This document shows positions 15,931 through 24,431 of a DNA stretch of 51,950 bases, piece by piece; position 1 is the first letter of the stretch, and each line of letters starts with the position of its first letter. Position numbers and translations under genes: made by a program. This DNA comes from Prevotella sp. (GTDB lineage Bacteria > Bacteroidota > Bacteroidia > Bacteroidales > Bacteroidaceae). Below the pieces are notes generated by a model that saw only the letters and a list, made by a program, of their open reading frames with translations, was not told the origin of the DNA and ran no database searches. The stretch spans positions 1 through 51,950 of the forward strand of contig JAEEPZ010000016.1 of NCBI GenBank assembly GCA_016285055.1. The letters are read 5' to 3'.

Positions 15931-17562
15931 ATGAGACTGAAAGACATACTGAGCGGCCAGTTGAACGCCGCAGAGTGGGAAGCCAAAGGCTATGAGCTTC
16001 CTAAGTTTGACATCCAGGCAGTACGTGAGAAGACAGCGAAAGAGCCCACGTGGGTGCATTTCGGTGGAGGCAACATCTTCCGTGCCTTCCCTGCCGCCAT
16101 CCTCAACGACGCACTGAACACGGGCAAGTACGACCGTGGCGTTATCGTGGCCGAGACCTTCGACTTCGAGGTCATCGACAAGGCCTATGCCCCCTACGAC
16201 AACCTCTCGCTGTGCGTGAATCTGTGCTCCGACGGCTCCATCGAGAAGAAGGTCATCGCCAGCGTCACCGAGGCACTGAAGGCCGACCCGCAGTTTGAGG
16301 ACTGGAATCGGTTGGTAGAGGTGTTCCGCAATCCCTCACTGCAGATGATTTCCTTCACCATCACCGAGAAGGGCTACACCTTCAACGAGGCTGACCTGCA
16401 AGCCCCGCCTGTATTCACCCAAGGGACTTCCGGAGGGCCCAGATTTGCCATGGGCAAGGTGTGTGAGTTGCTTTATGAGCGCTGGCAGGCATTAGAAGCC
16501 CCCTCGGGGGCTGTAGGGGGGGCTTTGACCATCCAGTCGATGGACAACTGCTCGCACAACGGCGACAAGGTGAAGGCCGGCGTCATGGCCTACGCCGAGC
16601 GCTGGGTGAAGAACGGACTGGTGCCGCAGGCTTTCCTCGACTACTTGAAGGACGAGACGAAGGTGACCTTCCCCTGGTCGATGATCGACAAGATCACCCC
16701 GCGTCCGCACGAGAAGGTGAAGGAACTGCTGGCCGCCGACGGCTTCGAGGACAACAACTACATCGAGACCGAGAAGCACACCTTCACAGCTCCCTTCGTC
16801 AACGCCGAGGAGGTGCAGTATCTCGTCATCGAAGACAACTACACCAACGGCCGTCCGCCGCTCCATCTTGGCGGTGCCCTCTACACCACACGCGACACCG
16901 TGGACAAGGTGGAGACCATGAAGGTGACCACCTGTCTGAACCCGCTGCACACGGCCATGAGCATCTATGGCTGTATGCTGGGCTATACGCTCATCTCGGC
17001 TGAGATGAAGGACGACGACCTGCGCGCCTTCATTCAGAAGATTGGTTACATGGAGGCCATGCCCGTCGTCGTCGACCCGGGTGTGCTCAATCCCTATGAG
17101 TTCATCGGCGCTGTCATCAACCGCCGTCTGCCCAACCCCTTCATGCCCGACGCCCCGCAGCGCATCGCCATGGACACCAGCCAGAAGCTGCCCATCCGCT
17201 TCGGCGAGACGCTGAAGAAGTACATCGCCCGCGGCCTCGACAAGAGCAATCTCGTGCTCATCCCCTTGACGCTGGCCGGCTACGCCCGCTATCTGAAGGG
17301 CATTAAGGACGACGGCACTCCCTTCGACTGCTCTCCCGACCCCATGCTGGCCGAGTTGCAGGCCATCGTTGCTCCCTTAGAGATAGGCAAGGCCGAGCAG
17401 GACTGGAGCCCGCTGCGTCAGCTCTACAGCCGCAAGGACGTCTTCGGCCTCGACCTCTACGAAGCCGGTCTTGGCGAGCAGATAGAGGGCATGGTCAAGG
17501 AACTGTTTGCCGGTGAGGGGGCTGTGCGTGCCACCTTGCATAAATATGTGGCAGCCCGCTAA
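15931..17562 (+). CDS. Mannitol dehydrogenase/fructuronate reductase-family oxidoreductase
   Basis: 543 residues from the ATG at 15931; the longer frame to 15871 overlaps the promoter and encodes an implausible hydrophobic leader. The N-terminal Rossmann region (WVHFGGGNIFRAFPA), MDNCSHNGDKV and CLNPLHTAMSIYGCML are family motifs. Members interconvert mannitol and fructose, or mannonate/altronate and the keto acids fructuronate/tagaturonate, using NAD(P)H in the cytoplasm. Uronate use would fit a plant-polymer lifestyle, but the substrate is not decided here. Two loops are longer than usual: PPVFTQGTSGGPRF and EAPSGAVGG; the latter is encoded by a palindromic insertion at 16497-16512. The gene ends at an inverted decamer array. 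Confidence 0.85.
   Translation: MRLKDILSGQLNAAEWEAKGYELPKFDIQAVREKTAKEPTWVHFGGGNIFRAFPAAILNDALNTGKYDRGVIVAETFDFEVIDKAYAPYDNLSLCVNLCSDGSIEKKVIASVTEALKADPQFEDWNRLVEVFRNPSLQMISFTITEKGYTFNEADLQAPPVFTQGTSGGPRFAMGKVCELLYERWQALEAPSGAVGGALTIQSMDNCSHNGDKVKAGVMAYAERWVKNGLVPQAFLDYLKDETKVTFPWSMIDKITPRPHEKVKELLAADGFEDNNYIETEKHTFTAPFVNAEEVQYLVIEDNYTNGRPPLHLGGALYTTRDTVDKVETMKVTTCLNPLHTAMSIYGCMLGYTLISAEMKDDDLRAFIQKIGYMEAMPVVVDPGVLNPYEFIGAVINRRLPNPFMPDAPQRIAMDTSQKLPIRFGETLKKYIARGLDKSNLVLIPLTLAGYARYLKGIKDDGTPFDCSPDPMLAELQAIVAPLEIGKAEQDWSPLRQLYSRKDVFGLDLYEAGLGEQIEGMVKELFAGEGAVRATLHKYVAAR
16497..16512. repeat. Palindromic insertion inside the oxidoreductase gene
   Basis: AGCCCCCTCGGGGGCT followed by GTAGGGGGGG resembles the C-run/G-run repeats found elsewhere between genes, but here it is in frame, adding a small loop just before the conserved MDNCSHNG segment. 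Confidence 0.5.
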
Positions 17563-17570
17563 GGCTTTTT

Positions 17571-17696
17571 AGAGGACTGAAGAGGACTGAAGAGGACTAG
17601 AGAGGACTAGAGAGGACTCAAGAGGACTGGATAGGACTCCTCTAGCGCCCTCTAGCGTCCTCTCTAGTCCTCTCCAGTCCTCTCCTCAGCCTCTCC
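17571..17696. repeat. Inverted 10-bp tandem-repeat array (AGAGGACTGA family)
   Basis: Seven direct units of AGAGGACTNN start at 17571, 17581, 17591, 17601, 17611, 17621 and 17631, an exact 10-nt period. From about 17640 the sequence switches to the reverse-complement units (TCTAGCGTCC, TCTCTAGTCC, TCTCCAGTCC) to about 17696, again with 10-nt spacing and almost no loop. The second half is also the 3' end of the four-helix-bundle gene. It could fold as a long imperfect hairpin and may end transcription of both convergent genes. Confidence 0.85.
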
Positions 17697-18340
17697 AGCT
17701 CGGCCTCGAGTTCTTTGATTCTCTGGTTCTGCTGCTTGATGGTGGCTTCCATCTCCTTCATCTTGCGGTCTTGCTCCGCTCTATATCCCGTGCGCACTCT
17801 GTACATGCGTTCCTTCATTCCACCTTCTTTGCGGAATCGCTCTTCGAGCGTGGCCAGATAGCCGTTCATCATCACATCTATCTGGCAGCACATCGTGTAG
17901 CCGATGTTTGCCATTTCCTCATTATTCCACCTTTGGAAGAAGGGTGCATAATCCTCAAGCCTGTTGTGCGCCTTTGTGAATTCGTGCATTTTCTGATAGC
18001 GAGGGTGCAAACTGTCCCATAGTGGCAGCTGGCGTGAGAGCAGATAGTCTTTGTAGTCCTCTCTCAATTCATGAATGCTGGAACGAGCCACATTGAGCAG
18101 TTTCAGTTCCATCTCAGTCGAAGTCTTTCCGTCTTCCGAGCCTTCAATGATGTTCTGTTTGCCCGACCGTGCTGCCTGCACCATCTGGTCCACTGTGCGG
18201 TCGCCATGCTTAGACAGGAATCGCTCACAGAACACGAAGGTCATCTGGTAGAGAGCCTCCGACTTCTGATAGAAGCGCAGCTCCTTCCAGTTCGCTCCTT
18301 CAAGCAGTACTCTTTCACTGTTGCTCGGTTCATTCATCAT
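17642..18340 (-). CDS. Four-helix-bundle protein (23S rRNA intervening-sequence/Avd-like family) with coiled-coil suffix
   Basis: 232 residues, no signal peptide, predicted all-helical. The segment LRFYQKSEALYQMTFVFCERF...GDRTVDQMVQAARSGKQNIIEGS is the signature of the four-helix-bundle family that includes proteins encoded in 23S rRNA intervening sequences and the Avd accessory proteins of diversity-generating retroelements. Residues of about 110-165 form a longer suffix domain, and residues of about 185-232 form a coiled coil (QQNQRIKELEAELERLRRG). The last residues are encoded by the inverted decamer array, so the C-terminus may vary with repeat number. No reverse transcriptase, template repeat or rRNA gene is nearby. 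Function unknown; a nucleic-acid-binding role connected with the repeats is only a hypothesis. Confidence 0.8.
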   Translation of the reverse strand: MMNEPSNSERVLLEGANWKELRFYQKSEALYQMTFVFCERFLSKHGDRTVDQMVQAARSGKQNIIEGSEDGKTSTEMELKLLNVARSSIHELREDYKDYLLSRQLPLWDSLHPRYQKMHEFTKAHNRLEDYAPFFQRWNNEEMANIGYTMCCQIDVMMNGYLATLEERFRKEGGMKERMYRVRTGYRAEQDRKMKEMEATIKQQNQRIKELEAELERLRRGLERTREDARGR

Positions 18341-18450
18341 TCCTTCTCATCAATATAGTTGTCGAAATTAATATGTCTTTCCAAATGTCAATGATTTTTG
18401 TGCTTCTATTCAATATTCATTTCAAACTTACAATAATTTGTAATCTGGTG

Positions 18451-18458
18451 CAAAGGTA
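18451..18458 (-). promoter_or_regulatory. Candidate -7 box of the four-helix-bundle gene
   Basis: TACCTTTG on the minus strand lies about 110 nt upstream of the start. No matching -33 box was found, so support is limited. Confidence 0.4.
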
Positions 18459-18558
18459 TCAAAAAAAATGCTATAGAAGCGCTTTTTCAAAAGAAAAGTT
18501 TAGCCTGTATGATTCACGGAATGGCAACAGTCAAGAAAAGCCAAGGTCTGTTAAAAGT

Positions 18559-18619
18559 GTACAGAGCCTATGTACACCCTGTACAAAGCCTATTTACACA
18601 GTGTACAAAGACTTTGTAC
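18559..18619. repeat. 22-nt-period palindrome array, three units, variant sequence
   Basis: GTACAGAGCCTATGTAC, GTACAAAGCCTATTTAC and GTACAAAGACTTTGTAC start at 18559, 18581 and 18603, an exact 22-nt period. They share the frame GTNCNNAGNCTNNNNAC with the arrays at 1272 and 35960. Changes are mostly compensatory (for example C to A at position 3 with G to T at position 15). The rest of the 18341-18845 gap shows nothing else clear. Confidence 0.8.
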
Positions 18620-18845
18620 AAAATAAGCCAGCGTTCCGCGTGAGCGGCACAGTGATGCCGTCAATGCAGGGACTTAAGAAAGAGGTATGAATATCCGAGT
18701 TAGAGCCTGGTAGTATTTGATGCCTATGCTGAACAATACGACTGGTAGACTCGGGCGACGCGATGCACGAAAAAAAGCTCTCCCTGTTAAACTGTTGTGG
18801 AAAAACAACGTCTAAGAGAGCGACACATAACCCGAAAAGATAGTA

Positions 18846-20216
18846 ATGAAGAAAAGAAAGAAACTGCTGACAGTCGTTCTGCTGACATTGACTGTGCTTC
18901 CGTTGAGTGCACAGAAGAAATGGACGCTGGACGACTGCATTAGCTATGCCATGCAAAACAACATCACCCTGCAGAAGAGCCGCCTGCAACAGCAATCGGC
19001 CGCAGAGGATGTGAAGGCACAGAAGGGCGCCCTGCTGCCCACGCTCAGCGCTTCGACCAACCAGAGCGTGGGCTACCGTCCGTGGCAGGACGCCGGCGTG
19101 GCCACCGTCACCAACGGGCAGGTGAACGCCAAGGTGGACAAGACCTACTACAACGGCTCCTACAACCTCAATGCACAGTGGACCGTGTGGAACGGCGGAC
19201 GCAACCGCAACAATGTGCGTCTGAGCCAGTTGACAGCACAGCAGTCGGAGCTGAACGTGGCCGAGCAGGCCAACAGCATCGAGGAGCGCATCAGCCAGCT
19301 CTATGTGCAGTGCCTCTACCTGAACGAGGCCATCGGCGTGAGCCGCTCCACTTTAGAGACCAGCAAGAAGAATGAAGAGCGTGGCCGCGAGATGGTGGAT
19401 GTCGGTTTGCTGGCACAGGCCGACCTGGCGCAGCTCACCGCCCAGCGTGCCAACGACGAGTATAACATCGTGGAGGCCGAGAGCCAGTTGGCTAACTACA
19501 AACAACAGCTGCGCCAGTTGTTGCAGCTGACGGCCGATGCCGACTTCGACATCGCCTTTGATGCCCCCCTGCCTTGGGGAGGCGCCGCTGGCGGCCTTAC
19601 CGAGCAGGCCCTGAGCGACATCCCCGCCCTGCAGACCGTTTACGAGCAGGCACTGACCACACGCCCCGAGATTGAGAACGCCCGCCTCGGCATCGAGAGC
19701 AGCAAGCTGAGCATCGCCATTGCCAAAGCCGGATGGCTGCCCACGCTGAACCTCACCGGCGGAGCATCAACCAGCACCAACTCGCTGTCGAACAACGGAT
19801 GGGGCAACCAGATGAAGACCAACGTGAACATGAGCGGCGGCCTCTCGCTGAACATTCCCATCTTCGACGGCAAACAGACGAAGACCAGCGTGGCTAAGGC
19901 TCGCATACAGCAGCAGCAGGCCATGCTCGACTTGCAGGACCAGCAGCAGCAGCTCTACCAGACCATCGAGGGCTACTGGCTCGACGCCACCACCAACCAG
20001 CAGAAGTTTCGTGCTGCCAGCACATCGGTGGCCAGCAGTCAGGCCAGCTTCGACCTCCTGCAGGAGCAGTTCAACGTGGGCCTGAAGAACATCGTCGAGC
20101 TGATGAACGGCAAGGACAACCTCTTGCAGGCGCAGCAGAACCAGCTGCAAGCTAAATATCTCACATTGTTAAACCAACAGATGCTGCGCTTCTACAGTGG
20201 CGGCTCAATTCAATAA
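18846..20216 (+). CDS. TolC-family outer-membrane efflux protein
   Basis: 456 residues with signal peptide (MKKRKKLLTVVLLTLTVLPLSAQ). WTLDDCISYAMQNN at the front, long heptad-rich helices and two internal repeats of the outer-membrane factor type are clear; NQQMLRFYSGG is near the end. It forms the trimeric outer-membrane channel through which the adaptor and ABC pump encoded next export substrates. Three bases separate it from the adaptor gene, so the genes form an operon. The substrate (antibiotic, peptide, lipid or other) is not predictable. Confidence 0.92.
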   Translation: MKKRKKLLTVVLLTLTVLPLSAQKKWTLDDCISYAMQNNITLQKSRLQQQSAAEDVKAQKGALLPTLSASTNQSVGYRPWQDAGVATVTNGQVNAKVDKTYYNGSYNLNAQWTVWNGGRNRNNVRLSQLTAQQSELNVAEQANSIEERISQLYVQCLYLNEAIGVSRSTLETSKKNEERGREMVDVGLLAQADLAQLTAQRANDEYNIVEAESQLANYKQQLRQLLQLTADADFDIAFDAPLPWGGAAGGLTEQALSDIPALQTVYEQALTTRPEIENARLGIESSKLSIAIAKAGWLPTLNLTGGASTSTNSLSNNGWGNQMKTNVNMSGGLSLNIPIFDGKQTKTSVAKARIQQQQAMLDLQDQQQQLYQTIEGYWLDATTNQQKFRAASTSVASSQASFDLLQEQFNVGLKNIVELMNGKDNLLQAQQNQLQAKYLTLLNQQMLRFYSGGSIQ

Positions 20217-20219
20217 ACC

Positions 20220-21410
20220 ATGAAAAAGACCATTATCATTGCTGTCGTGATCATTGCCGTCATCGTGGCAGCCTATTTCCTCTTCTTCAGCGGCTCTCAA
20301 GAGCAGAAGATAGAGTTTGAGAAAACCAAGGTGGAGCGCACCAACATCCAGAGCAGCATCACCGCCACCGGCACCATCGAGCCAGTGACCAGCGTCACCG
20401 TGGGCACACAGGTGTCGGGCATCGTCAGCCGCCTCTACGTTGACTATAACAGCGTAGTGAAGAAAGGGCAGATCATTGCCGAGCTGGACAAGACCAACCT
20501 CACCAGCGAGCTGAAGACAGCCCGTGCCAACCTGGCCAGTGCGCAGAGCACCATGAACTTCGAGCAGGCCAACTACGAGCGCTACAAGACGCTCTTTGAG
20601 AAGGGTCTCGTCAGCGCCAACGACTTCGAGACGGCCAAGCTCTCTTTCCTCAAGGCCAAGGAGCAGGTGAACACGTCGCGTGAGAGCGTGCAGAAGGCGC
20701 AGACCAACCTCGGCTATGCCACCATCACCAGCCCCATCGACGGCATCGTGCTGTCGAAGAGCGTGGAGGAGGGCCAGACCGTGGCCGCCTCGTTCAACAC
20801 GCCCGAGCTGTTCACCATCGCTCAGGACTTGACCGACATGCGTGTCATCGCCGACATCGACGAGGCTGACATCGGCGGTGTGAAGGAAGGGCAGCGCGTG
20901 ATGTTCACCGTCGATGCCTATCCCGAGGACCGTTTCATGGGCAACGTCACACAGGTGCGCCAGCAGGCCACGACAGAGAGCAATGTCGTCACCTACGAGG
21001 TGGTTATCTCGGCTCCCAACAACGACCTGAAGCTGAAGCCCGGCCTCACCGCCAATGTCACCATCTTCACGCAGGAGAAGAACGATGTGCTGGCCGTGGA
21101 GAGCAAGGCCCTGCGCTTCATGCCCATCGAGGCCATCCTCGCTGAGGGACAGAAGATTGAGGATGTGGAGGCTCCGACGAAGGTGTGGACATTGGACGGC
21201 AACACCTTCAAGGCCCATGCCGTGCAGGTTGGCATGACCAACGGCCTGCTGACTGAGATCATCAGCGGCGTCGATGCCGGCACCGAGGTGCTGACAGGCT
21301 TTGAAATCATAGGCGGTGAACAGCCGCAGGGGGCACAGGCCAGCAATCCCTTCATGCCAAGGCCGAGAGGAAACAACAGACAAGGTAATCAGCAGCAACA
21401 AAGAAAATGA
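20220..21410 (+). CDS. macA: MacA-like periplasmic adaptor (HlyD/MFP family)
   Basis: 396 residues. One N-terminal membrane segment (TIIIAVVIIAVIVAAYFLFF) anchors it in the inner membrane. A lipoyl/barrel-sandwich half (VTVGTQVSGIVSRLYVDYNS) is followed by a helical hairpin (about 95-160), the second lipoyl half (ATITSPIDGIVLSKSVEEGQ) and a beta-barrel domain (RVIADIDEADIGGVKEGQ). The end is glutamine/asparagine-rich and disordered. It bridges the ABC permease and the TolC channel. Its stop overlaps the next start as ATGA, implying translational coupling. Confidence 0.92.
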   Translation: MKKTIIIAVVIIAVIVAAYFLFFSGSQEQKIEFEKTKVERTNIQSSITATGTIEPVTSVTVGTQVSGIVSRLYVDYNSVVKKGQIIAELDKTNLTSELKTARANLASAQSTMNFEQANYERYKTLFEKGLVSANDFETAKLSFLKAKEQVNTSRESVQKAQTNLGYATITSPIDGIVLSKSVEEGQTVAASFNTPELFTIAQDLTDMRVIADIDEADIGGVKEGQRVMFTVDAYPEDRFMGNVTQVRQQATTESNVVTYEVVISAPNNDLKLKPGLTANVTIFTQEKNDVLAVESKALRFMPIEAILAEGQKIEDVEAPTKVWTLDGNTFKAHAVQVGMTNGLLTEIISGVDAGTEVLTGFEIIGGEQPQGAQASNPFMPRPRGNNRQGNQQQQRK

Positions 21411-22159
21411 AGGATAAGAAAGTCGTTATTGAACTTCAAAACGTGAAACGCTACTTCCAGGTGGGCAGCGAGACGGTGAAGGCCCTGCGTGGCGTGTCGT
21501 TCAAGATTTACGAGGGCGAGTTCGTCACCATACAGGGAACGTCGGGCTCAGGCAAGTCAACGCTGCTGAACCAGCTGGGCTGCCTCGACACACCCACCAG
21601 CGGCGATTATTTCCTCGACGGCATCAGCGTGCGCACCATGTCGAAGACACAGCGTGCCCATCTGCGCAATCAGAAGATAGGCTTCGTGTTTCAGAACTAC
21701 AACCTGCTGGCGAAGACCACCGCAGTGGAGAACGTGGAGCTGCCGCTGATGTATAACTCAAAGTACAATGCGCGCCAGCGCCGTGAGGCCGCCGTCAAGG
21801 CGCTGCAGGCCGTGGGCTTGGGCGACAGGCTGATGCACAAGTCAAACCAGATGTCGGGCGGACAGATGCAGCGCGTGGCCATAGCCCGTGCACTGGTCAA
21901 CGAACCCGCCGTGCTGTTGGCCGACGAGGCTACGGGTAACCTCGACACACGCACCAGCTTCGAGATGCTGGTCCTCTTCCAGGAACTCAACCGTCAGGGG
22001 CACACCATCATCTTTGTGACACACAACCCGGAGATAGCGGAATATGCCACACGCAACATCAACCTGCGCGACGGCAAGATACGCGAAGACACCATCAACC
22101 CCAACGTGAAGTCGGCGGCTGAAGCCTTGGCCGCGCTGCCGAAGATACAAGACGACTAA
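21407..22159 (+). CDS. MacB-type ABC transporter ATP-binding protein
   Basis: 250 residues, cytoplasmic. Walker A GTSGSGKST, Q-loop FVFQNYNLL, signature MSGGQMQRVAIARAL, Walker B VLLADEAT and the H-loop FVTHNP are all intact. It belongs to the LolD/MacB/FtsE branch and energises the permease encoded next. Unlike enterobacterial MacB, ATPase and permease are separate proteins here, as is common in Bacteroidetes. Confidence 0.94.
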   Translation: MKDKKVVIELQNVKRYFQVGSETVKALRGVSFKIYEGEFVTIQGTSGSGKSTLLNQLGCLDTPTSGDYFLDGISVRTMSKTQRAHLRNQKIGFVFQNYNLLAKTTAVENVELPLMYNSKYNARQRREAAVKALQAVGLGDRLMHKSNQMSGGQMQRVAIARALVNEPAVLLADEATGNLDTRTSFEMLVLFQELNRQGHTIIFVTHNPEIAEYATRNINLRDGKIREDTINPNVKSAAEALAALPKIQDD

Positions 22160-22166
22160 AGAAAGT

Positions 22167-23387
<1,221 letters not shown>

Positions 23388-23396
23388 CAGCAGGCT

Positions 23397-24317
23397 ATGG
23401 ATAACATCGTGGTCATGGTGACGCTCTTTGCCATCGTCATCGTGGGATTCATTGCAGGCAAAGTGGGCTATATGGGAGGCGACTTCGACAAGCGCCTCTC
23501 ATCGCTCGTTATTGACATCACCTGTCCGGCGCTCATCCTCTCTTCGACGATGAGCGGCCAGATGCCCGACCGCGCCATGATTCTACCGTTGTTGGTCATC
23601 AGCCTCCTTACCTATCTTCTTCTCGCTGGCGTGGCGCTGCTGTTGCCCCGCTGGCTGACCAAGCGCCGCGATGACGAGGGCATCGTGGGCTTTGCCTTGA
23701 TGTTCGGCAATGTGGGCTTCATCGGCTATCCCGTCGTGGCCAGCATCTTCGGCCACGAGGCGGTGTTCTACGCCGCCGTGCTCAACGTGGTGAATACTTT
23801 TGCCGTCTTCACCGTCGGTGTCATGCTCATCATGGGTGGCCGCGGCGCCTATACGTTCCACAAGCGGGTGCTGTGGAGCACGCCCATGCTGGCCGCCTAC
23901 CTGGCCATCCTCATCGTGGCGCTGGGCATCGACAACGTGCCGCGTGTCATCAGCCAGCCGCTGACGCTCATCGGGCAGATCACCGTGCCGGCGGCGCTGC
24001 TCATCATCGGCTCCAGCATGTCGCAGCTCTCGGCACGCACCATGCTGGGCAACAGCACCGTCTATGTCACGACGCTCTTCCGCCTCGCCCTCCTGCCGCT
24101 GGCTCTTTTCTTCCTCTTCAGCGCCTTGGGCTTCCAGCAGCTGGTGGTCGACATCAACACGGTGGTCATCGCCATGCCCGTGGCCACCTACGGCACCATC
24201 CTCTGCCTGAAGCATGGGCGCGACATCACGCTCATCACCGAGGTGACGTTCATCACCACCCTCCTTTCTGTCGTCACCATCCCCCTTGTCGCCATGTTAT
24301 TGGAAATGATGGGGTAG
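23397..24317 (+). CDS. AEC (auxin efflux carrier) family transporter
   Basis: 306 residues with about ten hydrophobic helices. GFALMFGNVGFIGYPVVASIFG and the paired halves of five helices are typical of AEC permeases, which transport organic anions such as malate or malonate. It begins 9 nt after the permease gene, so it may be read from the same transcript, but a functional link is not obvious. No binding-site motif reveals its substrate. Confidence 0.85.
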   Translation: MDNIVVMVTLFAIVIVGFIAGKVGYMGGDFDKRLSSLVIDITCPALILSSTMSGQMPDRAMILPLLVISLLTYLLLAGVALLLPRWLTKRRDDEGIVGFALMFGNVGFIGYPVVASIFGHEAVFYAAVLNVVNTFAVFTVGVMLIMGGRGAYTFHKRVLWSTPMLAAYLAILIVALGIDNVPRVISQPLTLIGQITVPAALLIIGSSMSQLSARTMLGNSTVYVTTLFRLALLPLALFFLFSALGFQQLVVDINTVVIAMPVATYGTILCLKHGRDITLITEVTFITTLLSVVTIPLVAMLLEMMG

Positions 24318-24392
24318 GGGGGACTTCTGCCGTTTTTTCTGTCGATGTATAAGTTTTTTGCTGCGAATGATGCCGTTGTCAAATATATTTCG

Positions 24393-24400
24393 TACATTTG
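24393..24400 (+). promoter_or_regulatory. -7 box of thrC
   Basis: TACATTTG matches the -7 consensus, 31 nt before the start codon. The best TTG upstream (24376-24378) is too close to be an ideal -33 box. Confidence 0.5.
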
Positions 24401-24431
24401 CACGCAGAAAAGACATTATACTTGATTCGCT

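Noticed and set aside
17642..18340. Diversity-generating retroelement (Avd-like gene)
   Set aside because: The four-helix-bundle protein resembles the Avd family, but there is no reverse transcriptase, template repeat or variable-repeat target in the window.
20205..21401. A 398-codon minus-strand frame opposite the MacA-like gene
   Set aside because: The plus-strand adaptor is clearly real and fits an operon; the opposite frame has no recognisable features.
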